A stretch of DNA of 49,710 nucleotides, from the NCBI GenBank assembly GCA_029879645.1, contig JAOUPX010000009.1, positions 1 to 49,710 on the forward strand, in the 5' to 3' direction. A model generated the notes under the pieces. That model was not told the origin of the DNA. It did not search any database and worked only from the letters and a program-made list of their open reading frames with translations. This stretch comes from Nitrospinota bacterium. GTDB lineage: Bacteria; Nitrospinota; Nitrospinia; Nitrospinales; Nitrospinaceae. The position numbers and the translations under genes were made by a program. Of this stretch, positions 18,782 to 28,160 are shown piece by piece (the first letter of the stretch is position 1; every line of letters starts with the position of its first letter).

Positions 18782-19798
18782 ATGACCACTAAAGTGGCAA
18801 TTAATGGGTTCGGGCGGATTGGCAGAAACGTCCTTAAGTGTATTTTAAAGGATAAAGAATGTGCAGATATCGAAGTCGTTGCCATTAACGACTTAACGGA
18901 TGCCGCCACTTTGGCTCATTTGTTTAAATATGATTCCGTACAGGGCATCACTCCCAATAACATTGAGTCCAGAGACAGCCAACTGTTGGTGGATGGGAAA
19001 CCTATTCGAATCCTGTCTATAAGAAACCCAGAGGAGTTGCCTTGGAAGGAACTGGGAATCGATGTGGTGATTGAATCCACCGGTTTCTTTACCAAGCGGG
19101 ACGATTCCTCCAAGCACCTGAGAGCCGGTGCCAAAAAAGTGATTATCTCAGCTCCTGCCACCGATCCGGACGTGACTGTTGTCCTTGGTGTCAATGAGGG
19201 TGAGTACGATCCTCAAAAGCATCAGCTTATATCCAATGCCTCCTGCACGACCAATTGCCTGGCACCCGTGGCTAAAGTGTTGAACGATAAATTCGGGATT
19301 CGTAAGGGGTTGATGACCACGATCCATTCCTATACCAACGATCAAAAGATCTTGGATTTACCTCACAAGGATTTACGCCGGGCCCGTGCAGCATCGGTAT
19401 CGATGATTCCCACAACCACCGGAGCGGCCAAGGCCGTTGCCCTGGTATTGCCTGAGCTCAAGGGCAAACTGGATGGAATGGCCATTCGAGTGCCAACTCC
19501 GAATGTTTCACTGATTGATTTAGTGGCCGAAGTGGAACGTGAAACTTCTTCTGAAGAAGTAAACGCTGTTTTTAAGGAAGTTTCCCAAAACGCGCTAAAG
19601 GGAATTCTTCGTTATGAAGAAAAGCCACTGGTTTCGGTAGATTATAATGGTGCCGATGACTCCAGCATCGTAGATGCCCTGTCGACCACGGTCATCGGTA
19701 AAAATATGGTAAAGATTCTGGCCTGGTACGATAATGAATGGGGCTATTCCTCCCGGACCAAGGATATCTTGAAGTATTTGATTAAAAAGGGTATTTAG
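18782..19798 (+). CDS. gap: Glyceraldehyde-3-phosphate dehydrogenase
   Basis: VAINGFGRIGRNV, SNASCTTNCLAPVAKV, NEWGYSSR; 338 aa. Confidence 0.98.
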   Translation: MTTKVAINGFGRIGRNVLKCILKDKECADIEVVAINDLTDAATLAHLFKYDSVQGITPNNIESRDSQLLVDGKPIRILSIRNPEELPWKELGIDVVIESTGFFTKRDDSSKHLRAGAKKVIISAPATDPDVTVVLGVNEGEYDPQKHQLISNASCTTNCLAPVAKVLNDKFGIRKGLMTTIHSYTNDQKILDLPHKDLRRARAASVSMIPTTTGAAKAVALVLPELKGKLDGMAIRVPTPNVSLIDLVAEVERETSSEEVNAVFKEVSQNALKGILRYEEKPLVSVDYNGADDSSIVDALSTTVIGKNMVKILAWYDNEWGYSSRTKDILKYLIKKGI

Positions 19799-19820
19799 AT
19801 TTAATAACTTAAAGTAAAAT

Positions 19821-20576
19821 ATGCGAAAACAGCTGATTGCCGGGAATTGGAAGATGAATACAACCATCCCGGAATCCCTGGAATTGATTCATCAATTGAA
19901 AGAACGGGTGTCGTCTTCCTGTCCTGCGGAAGTGGCGTTGATTCCCCCTTTCACATCACTCTCAGTGGCGGCTGCTGCCCTTAGGGGAACTGGTATCCAA
20001 CTTGGGGCTCAGAATCTTTCTCATTTGGCTGGAGGGGCTGTTACGGGTGAAATCTCCGGGGCAATGTTAGTTTCGGTCGGTTGCCGTTATGTCCTGATAG
20101 GACACTCTGAGCGGCGAAAACTGTTTCAGGAAAATGATGCGTTGATTCATTTGAAATTAAAGATGGCTTTATCCGAAGGTCTGTGGCCTATTTTATGTGT
20201 TGGAGAGTCCTGGGAAGAACGCGAGGCGGGACAGGCCAGGGATGTTATCAAGAATCAACTGGAAAAGAGCTGGAATCATTTTACCCCCATGGAAATGAGA
20301 AAAACGACTATTGCCTATGAACCAGTCTGGGCTATTGGGACAGGAAAAAACGCGCAACCGGAACAGGCTCAGGATATCCATGAACATATCCGTGCGCTTG
20401 TAGATTCCCAGTTTGGAGCGGAGTTGGCACAAGAGGTCAGAATAATTTATGGTGGGAGCGTAACCCCGGAAAATAGCTCTTCTCTTTTGATTCAACCGGA
20501 CATTGACGGAGCCCTGGTGGGCGGCGCCAGTTTGGAAGCTAATTCGTTTTATGCTATTATCGAAGCTGTTCATTAA
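19821..20576 (+). CDS. tpiA: Triosephosphate isomerase
   Basis: LIAGNWKMN, IGHSERR, AYEPVWAIGTG, YGGSVTPEN. Confidence 0.98.
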   Translation: MRKQLIAGNWKMNTTIPESLELIHQLKERVSSSCPAEVALIPPFTSLSVAAAALRGTGIQLGAQNLSHLAGGAVTGEISGAMLVSVGCRYVLIGHSERRKLFQENDALIHLKLKMALSEGLWPILCVGESWEEREAGQARDVIKNQLEKSWNHFTPMEMRKTTIAYEPVWAIGTGKNAQPEQAQDIHEHIRALVDSQFGAELAQEVRIIYGGSVTPENSSSLLIQPDIDGALVGGASLEANSFYAIIEAVH

Positions 20577-20596
20577 TCGTATTTTGGAGGAAACCC

Positions 20597-20920
20597 GTGC
20601 ATACCTTTATTAGTATCCTGCATGTTGTTGTTGGATTGTTCCTTATTTTGGTCGTGTTATTGCAGGCAGGAAAAGGCGCCGCTATGGGAGCTTCTCTGGG
20701 TTCCGCCGGAAGTCAGGCCATGTTCGGGAGTAGCGGATCGGGAAATATCCTCACCAAGCTCACCACGGGAGCGGCAATCATTTTCATGGTCACCTCATTA
20801 AGCCTTGCGGTGATTTCCACCCAAAAGGACAAGAGTTCGATTATCCAGGGAGTGGAAGAAACTACTGTTCCATCACCCGCAACGACCGCTGACAAAAAAG
20901 AAGAACAACCCAAAGAATAA
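20597..20920 (+). CDS. secG: Preprotein translocase subunit SecG (GTG start)
   Basis: VVGLFLILVVLLQAGKGAAMGASLGSAGSQAMFGSSGSGNILTKLT. Confidence 0.95.
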   Translation: MHTFISILHVVVGLFLILVVLLQAGKGAAMGASLGSAGSQAMFGSSGSGNILTKLTTGAAIIFMVTSLSLAVISTQKDKSSIIQGVEETTVPSPATTADKKEEQPKE

Positions 20921-20932
20921 TTATTATCTAAT

Positions 20933-21017
20933 GCCGATGTGGTGGAATTGGTAGACACGTGCGCTTGAGGGGCGTATGGGGCAACCCGTGGGAGTTCGAC
21001 TCTCCCCATCGGCACCA
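20933..21017 (+). tRNA. tRNA-Leu (anticodon GAG), CCA encoded
   Basis: Acceptor GCCGATG/CATCGGC, D-arm GGTGGAATTGGTAGACACG, anticodon loop TTGAGGG, long variable arm, T-arm GGGAGTTCGACTCTCCC, ACCA end. Confidence 0.96.
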
Positions 21018-21038
21018 ATTTTCAGGGTTCCTTCGCAA

Positions 21039-21395
21039 ATGCAGGCGACCAGTTTAGGCGATATATTTTCCCATCCCAGCTTCCTTTCCATTTTACTTGC
21101 TATCCTGATCGTCATCGCTAATATCATGATTGGGGTCAGCATGCTTCCCCAAGATATCCGAATGAAGCGGTATAAACTTCATCGTTACGTATATTGGGCG
21201 GTTCTTGTCTCTTTGGGAGTTTTTTTGGTCGTCACTCACCGATTATTAGGAAACTCCCTATTCAATTATCTTGTCCTGATTTATTTTGTAACGATTATTC
21301 CTCTCAGCAGGAAATGGAATGTAACTGCACATGCGATTATTTCCTCTATCGGCTTGGTCCTTTTGGTGGGTATAGCCGCTTTCAGTATTTTATAG
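21039..21395 (+). CDS. Small 4-TM membrane protein (DUF420/cytochrome b561-like appearance)
   Basis: Four hydrophobic helices with His residues ([22 protein letters not shown]). ORF track start at 20976 lies inside the tRNA, so an ATG at 21039 is more likely. Confidence 0.6.
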   Translation: MQATSLGDIFSHPSFLSILLAILIVIANIMIGVSMLPQDIRMKRYKLHRYVYWAVLVSLGVFLVVTHRLLGNSLFNYLVLIYFVTIIPLSRKWNVTAHAIISSIGLVLLVGIAAFSIL

Positions 21396-21477
21396 AAAAA
21401 ATCCTCCCGTTGCCCAACCCCCAGCTAATATGCTGTAATGGTCTATTATCATTCACAACGTATTGGAAATAGGTTTT

Positions 21478-22812
21478 ATGAATGACTTTGACGTCATTAT
21501 TTTAGGCGGTGGAACAGCTGGTTGTTCTGCGGCGGAATCAGCTGCAAAACAGGGAGCCACTGTGGGGCTGGTGGAATGCGGTCGCATTGGTGGACATTCG
21601 CTGCTCCGCGGACAGCTTCCTCTCCAAATTGCATATGATTGGCAAAAACGTTCTGGAGAAAAGATTTCTTTTGCTCATCTTTTGGAAGAAGTGGAACTCC
21701 AATCCGTAATTATTGCCAAGAAAACAGAGGATCGCCTCAAAGATTCCGGTGTGGAGTTGATTCGCGGGACCGGCTTTTTAAAGGATCCCGGGAAAGTGTC
21801 TATCCGCCTGCCTGAAAAAGATATTGACCTTGAGTGCGGGAAAATTATTATTGCCACGGGATCCCAGCCCCATTCTAATTCGGCACTTCCGTTTGATGAG
21901 CATCGACTGCTCCCAATTGACCTTTTCATGAAAATGAAGAAACTGCCAGTTTCCATTTTAATTATCGGCGGAGACAAGGCTGCGCTGGAAGGAGCCCAAT
22001 TGTTTAATATGTTGGGTTGCAAAGTCTTTTTGGTAGATGAAAATACACGCTTGGTTCATGACCTGGATTCCTCTTTGATCGAAGCCCTTGAAAAAGAATT
22101 CAAAAAACTAAAAATCAAGGTTCTGCTGGGCAAAAAAATTATTTCCATTTTTAAATCTCCAGGCATGATAGACGTTACCCTTGATGGCGACGTTAAGTTT
22201 TCTACCGAAAAGATTCTGGTGTCGGCCGAACGTCATGGAAATACTTCCGGGTTGGGTTTGGATTCTCTGAAAATTGATTGCGGGAACCGTCGGGAAATAT
22301 GGATTAATGAGCAAATGGAAACATCCCGTAAGGGTATTTTTGCAGCGGGAAGTGTGACCGGGCGATCACGTTCTATTCAGATTTCAGAGGAAGAGGGCCG
22401 TGTGGCCGGGATCAATGCCGCGGGAGAACGACAATCCATTCAAAGAAGTCAGATTCCTTTTTACCTGCAAACAACGACTCCAATAGCAAGTATTGGCTGT
22501 CTTTTCGGGAAGGCGCATTTTGAGGGTTATCGTGCTGTGGAAGGCCGATATGATGTCGATCCGGGGGATACCACCGACTCATCTTTTCCTGAATTCTGTA
22601 AAATTGTAGTGGACCGTGATACGTCTAGAATCATTGGTGCGCAGGTATCGGGTCGTAATGCCTACGAAGTTATCAGTATAATTCAAACGAAAATGCGAGA
22701 AGGTGGTTTGCTCAAAGATCTTGCTCATTTTAATGGAAGTCGTGCGGCTCATTTAAAGCCTATTATTCAAGCGGCAAAAGCCTGTGCGCAGGCATTGTCT
22801 GTCCGGCGTTAA
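21478..22812 (+). CDS. FAD-dependent pyridine nucleotide-disulfide oxidoreductase-like protein lacking the redox CxxxxC
   Basis: VIILGGGTAGCSAAESAAKQGATVGLVE (FAD), IIATGSQP, ILIIGGDKAALEGAQLFNMLG (second Rossmann), GIFAAGSVTGR; the GGTCLNxGCxPSK position reads GGHSLLRGQLPLQ. Confidence 0.85.
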   Translation: MNDFDVIILGGGTAGCSAAESAAKQGATVGLVECGRIGGHSLLRGQLPLQIAYDWQKRSGEKISFAHLLEEVELQSVIIAKKTEDRLKDSGVELIRGTGFLKDPGKVSIRLPEKDIDLECGKIIIATGSQPHSNSALPFDEHRLLPIDLFMKMKKLPVSILIIGGDKAALEGAQLFNMLGCKVFLVDENTRLVHDLDSSLIEALEKEFKKLKIKVLLGKKIISIFKSPGMIDVTLDGDVKFSTEKILVSAERHGNTSGLGLDSLKIDCGNRREIWINEQMETSRKGIFAAGSVTGRSRSIQISEEEGRVAGINAAGERQSIQRSQIPFYLQTTTPIASIGCLFGKAHFEGYRAVEGRYDVDPGDTTDSSFPEFCKIVVDRDTSRIIGAQVSGRNAYEVISIIQTKMREGGLLKDLAHFNGSRAAHLKPIIQAAKACAQALSVRR

Positions 22813-22958
22813 TTCAAGGTTTTAGGGGGAATATCAAGCCTTGACTCAATATTCTAATTATGTTAAAAACTCTCCTCTGCTAACGGGAAACCCCGGAGTG
22901 ACCCGCAACGCATTCTTCCATAACAGAGTTTCCATAAGTAATTGAAACGCAATCTTTT

Positions 22959-23519
22959 ATGAGTGAACAGAAAGAGATAAAAAAACCGGCCCCGGCCGCC
23001 AACCCTGCAAAGGATAAAAAGGACGAGGCACAGGATACTCTTTGGTCGCGGCGAGACTTTTTTTCTTTAGCCGGATGGGCCAGCTTCACCGCCTCATTGG
23101 GGCTGTCTTCCCTGTATTTTTTGAGGCTTCTGTTTCCCAGGGTGTTATTTGAGCCATCACCTAAGTTTAAGGCTGGTAACCCGGGCGATTATACTGTGGG
23201 AGAAGTGAGCACCAAATGGGTGTCTGACCAGCGGGTTTGGGTAGTTCGAGATGAGGAAAAGCTCTATGCAATTCTGGCCCGCTGTACCCACTTGGGGTGT
23301 ACACCTCTTTGGTTGAAAAGTGAGAGCAAGTACAAATGTCCATGTCATGGGAGTGGTTTTACTATGGATGGAATGAACTTCGAAGGTCCTGCACCGCGTC
23401 CCTTGGAGCGTTTGAAAGTAGAAGTGGGACCCGACGGGCAAATTGTCATTGATAAGAGCAAGAAGTTTCTGTTTGAAAAGGGAGAGTGGGGCAAACCCGG
23501 GGCGTTTCTCCGGGTATAG
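22959..23519 (+). CDS. Rieske iron-sulfur protein of a cytochrome bc-type complex
   Basis: N-terminal TM anchor with WSRRDFFSLAGWA; cluster-binding CTHLGC...CPCHGSGF. Confidence 0.95.
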   Translation: MSEQKEIKKPAPAANPAKDKKDEAQDTLWSRRDFFSLAGWASFTASLGLSSLYFLRLLFPRVLFEPSPKFKAGNPGDYTVGEVSTKWVSDQRVWVVRDEEKLYAILARCTHLGCTPLWLKSESKYKCPCHGSGFTMDGMNFEGPAPRPLERLKVEVGPDGQIVIDKSKKFLFEKGEWGKPGAFLRV

Positions 23520-23566
23520 GTTTTCACTCCAAAATTATCTAAGCTGATTTTACGGAGGTTTTAGTT

Positions 23567-24397
23567 TTGGCCAACAAGCCCAAAATTCCGAATATAGCCG
23601 AAATCATGGCGGACTTGAAGAGCGGTAAACTGTGGAATGATCTTGCCAAGAAGTTTACCGAGTCGCAGGTGTGGACTTCTTCCTTCCGGCATGGTTATGC
23701 GGACACGCCCCGAAACAGGGTGTTGCAGATAGCGAGCAATGTCTGGCTGCATTTGCATCCGGTTAAAATCCATCGACATGCATTACGGATCAAGTTTACC
23801 TGGTGTATGGGTGGTATTACGTTTCTTTTGTTTCTTTCCACCGTTGTTACGGGTGTCATTTTAATGTTTTATTACCGGCCGGTAGGGGAATACGCTTACT
23901 TTGATATGAAGTATCTGCAGTATGATGTTCCTTTCGGCATGTTGATGAGAAACATGCATCGATGGGCGGCGCATGCAATGGTGATCACCGTCTGGTTACA
24001 CATGTTCCGTGTTTTCCTGACAGGCTCTTACAAGCCGCCGCGAGAGTTCAACTGGGTTATCGGTGTGTTTTTGGTAACCTTTACCCTGCTTTTAAGTTTT
24101 ACGGGTTACCTTCTTCCCTGGGATCAGCTGGCCATGTGGGCGGTTACCGTAGGAACCAATATGGCCCGCGGAACCCCATTTTTAGGCCATGAGGGTCCGT
24201 TTCAGGAGTTCGTCCCTCTTATCAGTCCCAGGTATGATGCCCGATCCGTTTTGTTGGGAGGAAGCCTTGTAGGCCCCCCGGCTTTGTTGCGCTTTTACGT
24301 TTTGCATTGCATTTTTATTCCACTGGTGGCCGGTGCTCTTATGATTGTCCACTTCTGGAGAATCAGAAAAGATGGTGGTATTTCCGGCCCTCTTTAA
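23567..24397 (+). CDS. Cytochrome b (b6-type N-terminal subunit), TTG start
   Basis: [15 protein letters not shown] and [17 protein letters not shown] heme ligands, [15 protein letters not shown]-terminal [12 protein letters not shown]. Confidence 0.95.
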   Translation: MANKPKIPNIAEIMADLKSGKLWNDLAKKFTESQVWTSSFRHGYADTPRNRVLQIASNVWLHLHPVKIHRHALRIKFTWCMGGITFLLFLSTVVTGVILMFYYRPVGEYAYFDMKYLQYDVPFGMLMRNMHRWAAHAMVITVWLHMFRVFLTGSYKPPREFNWVIGVFLVTFTLLLSFTGYLLPWDQLAMWAVTVGTNMARGTPFLGHEGPFQEFVPLISPRYDARSVLLGGSLVGPPALLRFYVLHCIFIPLVAGALMIVHFWRIRKDGGISGPL

Positions 24398-24448
24398 GAG
24401 TTGTTTTGTTCCGTGGTATCCAGTTAATTTTAAGGAATCGATCTGATT

Positions 24449-25204
24449 ATGGCCACTGCCGTTAAAAAGAAGACTGCTGAGGATTTACCGGAAAAAGTCC
24501 ATGTTTGGCCTTATCTGGTTCGCCTTGAGTTTTTATGCTCGCTTATCGTTATTATCGGTTTGGCGGTGTGGTCGATTGTAATCGATGCCCCCCTGGAAGA
24601 AGCGGCAAATCCAACTAAGACACCTAATCCGTCCAAGGCGCCATGGTATTTTTTAGGCCTGCAAGATATTCTCGTATATTTTGATCCCTGGTTTGCGGGT
24701 GTTATCGCGCCAGTGTTGATCATTGTTGGTTTGATGTTGATACCTTACCTGGATGTCAATCCCAAGGGTAACGGTTACTATACTTATACAGAACGAAAAT
24801 TCGCTATTTGGGTATATTCATTCGGTTTCCTGGTTTTATGGATTGCCCTTATCATCATGGGTGTTTTCCTGCGCGGTCCTGGTTGGAATTTATTCATGCC
24901 TTGGCAGTATTGGGATCCTCATAAAGTGGTGGCTCTGGTAAACGTTGATCTTCCATATGCGTTTGGATTTCGGGATTACTGGTATTCGGCTGCATTTGGA
25001 TTCTCAGTGGTGCTTGGTTATTTTATTCTGGGAACTGCCGGTTATATGTTTTTGGAGCGCAAAGCCATCAAGAACGTCGGTATTCTTCGAATGTTGCTGA
25101 AGATCAATCTGTTGCTGATCATGATTGGAATTGTAATTAAAATTGTTTTAAGACTGGCGTTCAACATTAAATATATTATGGTCACTCCCTGGATTAACAT
25201 CTGA
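24449..25204 (+). CDS. Cytochrome b C-terminal / subunit IV-like protein
   Basis: 251 aa; SKAPWYFLGLQDILVYFDPWFAGVIAPVLIIVGLMLIPYLDVNPKGNGYYTYTERKFA, multiple TM helices. Confidence 0.88.
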   Translation: MATAVKKKTAEDLPEKVHVWPYLVRLEFLCSLIVIIGLAVWSIVIDAPLEEAANPTKTPNPSKAPWYFLGLQDILVYFDPWFAGVIAPVLIIVGLMLIPYLDVNPKGNGYYTYTERKFAIWVYSFGFLVLWIALIIMGVFLRGPGWNLFMPWQYWDPHKVVALVNVDLPYAFGFRDYWYSAAFGFSVVLGYFILGTAGYMFLERKAIKNVGILRMLLKINLLLIMIGIVIKIVLRLAFNIKYIMVTPWINI

Positions 25205-25217
25205 GATTCAAAATCAC

Positions 25218-27911
25218 ATGACAGAAGATTCGAATAGAAAAGAAGGAGAATTTGACGAGACCACCTCGTACAGTTTTCTGTATTTCCTGGTGGCTGGCGC
25301 CGCCTTATTTGTCACCCTGTGGGCTTTTTGGGATGATGAGTACACCCGGCGTGGTTATAAGGAATTTCAGGATGTTTTCTACAAGGAGCAATTTGCCCTT
25401 GCTGAAGCTGAATTTAAAGAGGTCAATGGGAAAATTCAGGCTAAAGAGCAAGAAATTGTAGCTGCCATAAACTCTGAAGAGCAGAAAATGGCGGATAGCC
25501 ATGAATATGAAGAACTTGCCGAAGCCGCTCTTGAAGCTCAAATTCATTTAGATGAGGTTACCGAAGAGCAGAAGTTTGCTAAAAGCCGGTTGGATGAGTA
25601 TTACTACTATTATAAAAAAGCCATGCACGAAGGTAAAAACTTCGAAGTCCAACTGGCCAAAGTTGAAGATACTAAAAAGGAAATTAAGCATTACGATCCC
25701 ATCATTGAAGATGCTGTTCGCGAAAGAGATGATGCCGAGGAGAAACTTCTAAAATTTAAGGCAAAAAAGGAAACTCTGCAAAAGGATCTTGCCAAGCTGG
25801 TCAATGATAAGGTTATTCTTGAGGGCCGGATGGATTATTACAAACCCTATCCTTTTTTCTGGAAACCGGCTGAAATTCTTCAAACCGTCATACCTTCTTA
25901 CGGTAAAAATAATTTCCAGGAAGTTACCTATAAAGTTGATCGCTGTCATACCTGTCACATTTCCTATGATGATGAACGTTATGAGAATTTTGAGAACCCC
26001 CTGAAATCCCATCCTAATCGGGAAATATACATAAAGAAGCACGATCCGCTGGTAACTGGTTGTACTTGGTGCCACAAAGGCCAGGGAACAGCAACTGCGC
26101 CAACGGAAGACGCTCATGGTTCTCATCACGAGATGGATCAATCTGTAGGCATTAACGAACCCATTCTTGCGGGTAGCTTGATGCAGGCAAACTGCCGGAA
26201 TTGTCATGCTGCCCAATTGGAATTGGAAGGCGCTCCGGTACTTACAAAAGGCAAAAAATTATTCATCAAACTTGGTTGCCATGGTTGCCATTTGGTTGAT
26301 GGTTATCAAAAAGAACGTAAAGTAGGTCCAAGCCTCCTGCGCATTGCGTCTAAAGTGGATTCCAGTTGGCTGGTTCGATGGGTCAAGAAGCCGAGAAATT
26401 ATCTGCCTAAAACCCGTATGCCCAATTTTAGCCTGAGTGACGAGGATACTTTAGCTATTTCAGCCTATATATGGAATGTCTCTGAAAAAGGTTATCAGCC
26501 GGCTGAAAAATATCAAGGGGGAGACCCGGCAAAGGGTAAAAAGCTTTTTGAAACAGTCGGATGCCAGGCCTGCCACAAAGTTAATGGAAACGGAGAATTG
26601 TTTGGTCCTGATTTAACGAATATCGGGCAAAAAGTGAATCCCGATTGGCTGGTCAGCTGGATTAAAAATCCGGACGAATATAATCCCAAGAGTATTATGC
26701 CTAATCTCCGGTTAACTCTGGAGCAGGCAACAGATATAGCCGCATATCTACTTCAGTTCGACCAAAAGCGTCCGCAAGAGGGCGTGGAGGACCAACTCAA
26801 TGATCCTGAGTTGATTAAACTGGGTGAAACCCTGGTGAGACGTAGAGGCTGTTTCGCTTGTCATGATATCAAAGGTATGGAAAAAGAGGGACGAATTGCT
26901 CCTGAATTGTCGGCTTTTGGTAACAAGCAAGTCCGGGAACTGGAGTTTGGCGATTCGCACATTCCTCATACGTGGGAATCATGGGCCCGTACTAAATTGA
27001 AAAATCCACGGGCTTATCGAACCGAGCGTATTCTGGATAAAATGCCCAACTTTGAATTAAAACCGGATGAAGTAGAAGCTTTGTTAGTTTTACTCAAAGG
27101 GTTTAATGGAGTAAAAATTCCAGAGCAGTACCAAAAAAATTATACCGAAAAAGAGAAGACGATAGAAAGAGGGCGACGTTTAATCGCTGAGTATAATTGC
27201 CGGGGTTGCCATGTGGTGGGCCGCACAGGTGGCCATATTCAGGAATACCTTTCATCTAAAACACAATATCCCCCTCCTTTGGAAATGGGTGATTATCATG
27301 TAGGAGAGCGATTAAAGGGGTCCTGGCTGTTCTCATTCCTTAAAAAGCCGACTCCTGTAAGAACATGGATGAATGTTCGTATGCCGACTTTTTCCTTTAC
27401 CGATAAGGAAGTCCGTGACATGACCGCTTATTTTGAAGCCATGTCTCCGAGCGAAATTAAGTATGAGACAGGAGTTCATGTCAAAAAGAGTAAAGCCAGT
27501 ATTCAAGAGGGCGTAAAAATTGCAAATTATATGGATTGCGGTAAATGTCACGATGAAGGAGCTAAAGGAATTGACTTCTCAGTTGCCGCCCAACGGTTAA
27601 AGGAGGGTTGGATCCCCAAGTGGTTGAAGGATACCCGGGGAATGATTCCTTGGACTTTAATGCCCAATCATTGGAACAAGGTTGATGATAAGTATACTGT
27701 TCCCACAAAATTCAGTGAACTCCGGACCTTTGAAGGTGGGAATACCGATTCTCATATCAAGCATATCAGTGATTTGATCCTTTCTTATAACACCGCTGAA
27801 GATATTGATTTTGAGGCCTCTTTGGGTGGCGGGGGTGAAGATGAGGAAGATACCGGAGATGGCGGTGCTGAAGAAGCGGCCGATGGTGAAGATGAAGAAG
27901 AGGATGAATAA
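25218..27911 (+). CDS. Membrane-anchored octaheme c-type cytochrome with N-terminal coiled coil and acidic C-terminal tail
   Basis: 897 aa; one N-terminal TM; in-frame CxxCH at 25944, 26061, 26193, 26277, 26562, 26850, 27198 and 27537 (8 sites); repeated MPN/MPT cytochrome c modules; DEEEDE tail. Confidence 0.93.
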   Translation: MTEDSNRKEGEFDETTSYSFLYFLVAGAALFVTLWAFWDDEYTRRGYKEFQDVFYKEQFALAEAEFKEVNGKIQAKEQEIVAAINSEEQKMADSHEYEELAEAALEAQIHLDEVTEEQKFAKSRLDEYYYYYKKAMHEGKNFEVQLAKVEDTKKEIKHYDPIIEDAVRERDDAEEKLLKFKAKKETLQKDLAKLVNDKVILEGRMDYYKPYPFFWKPAEILQTVIPSYGKNNFQEVTYKVDRCHTCHISYDDERYENFENPLKSHPNREIYIKKHDPLVTGCTWCHKGQGTATAPTEDAHGSHHEMDQSVGINEPILAGSLMQANCRNCHAAQLELEGAPVLTKGKKLFIKLGCHGCHLVDGYQKERKVGPSLLRIASKVDSSWLVRWVKKPRNYLPKTRMPNFSLSDEDTLAISAYIWNVSEKGYQPAEKYQGGDPAKGKKLFETVGCQACHKVNGNGELFGPDLTNIGQKVNPDWLVSWIKNPDEYNPKSIMPNLRLTLEQATDIAAYLLQFDQKRPQEGVEDQLNDPELIKLGETLVRRRGCFACHDIKGMEKEGRIAPELSAFGNKQVRELEFGDSHIPHTWESWARTKLKNPRAYRTERILDKMPNFELKPDEVEALLVLLKGFNGVKIPEQYQKNYTEKEKTIERGRRLIAEYNCRGCHVVGRTGGHIQEYLSSKTQYPPPLEMGDYHVGERLKGSWLFSFLKKPTPVRTWMNVRMPTFSFTDKEVRDMTAYFEAMSPSEIKYETGVHVKKSKASIQEGVKIANYMDCGKCHDEGAKGIDFSVAAQRLKEGWIPKWLKDTRGMIPWTLMPNHWNKVDDKYTVPTKFSELRTFEGGNTDSHIKHISDLILSYNTAEDIDFEASLGGGGEDEEDTGDGGAEEAADGEDEEEDE

Positions 27912-27977
27912 AATTTTATTTCGGAACAAAGTCTGAATTGATGTAAAATATCTTATGTTTTTTAAAGGATTGCTCTA

Positions 27978-28160
27978 ATGGAAAATTCAGGTCTCGAAAA
28001 CTTTCTGATTATTGCCTTAAAACCTGACAATATGCCCATTGGCGCCATGTTGGGGATTGTAGCTTTCTGGTTTTGGGTGGCAATTGTTCAAATGGTCAAA
28101 CACGACCGCCTTATCAAAGAAAACAAAAAAGACAAAATTTACGATGAAATGATCAAGTAA
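27978..28160 (+). CDS. Small single-TM protein (60 aa) in respiratory cluster
   Basis: MPIGAMLGIVAFWFWVAIVQMVKHDRL; immediately abuts the next CDS (TAA|GTG). Confidence 0.7.
   Translation: MENSGLENFLIIALKPDNMPIGAMLGIVAFWFWVAIVQMVKHDRLIKENKKDKIYDEMIK

Noticed and set aside
20976-21038. Upstream start for the 4-TM protein
   Set aside because: Falls inside tRNA-Leu; ATG at 21039 is in-frame and fits the first TM helix.
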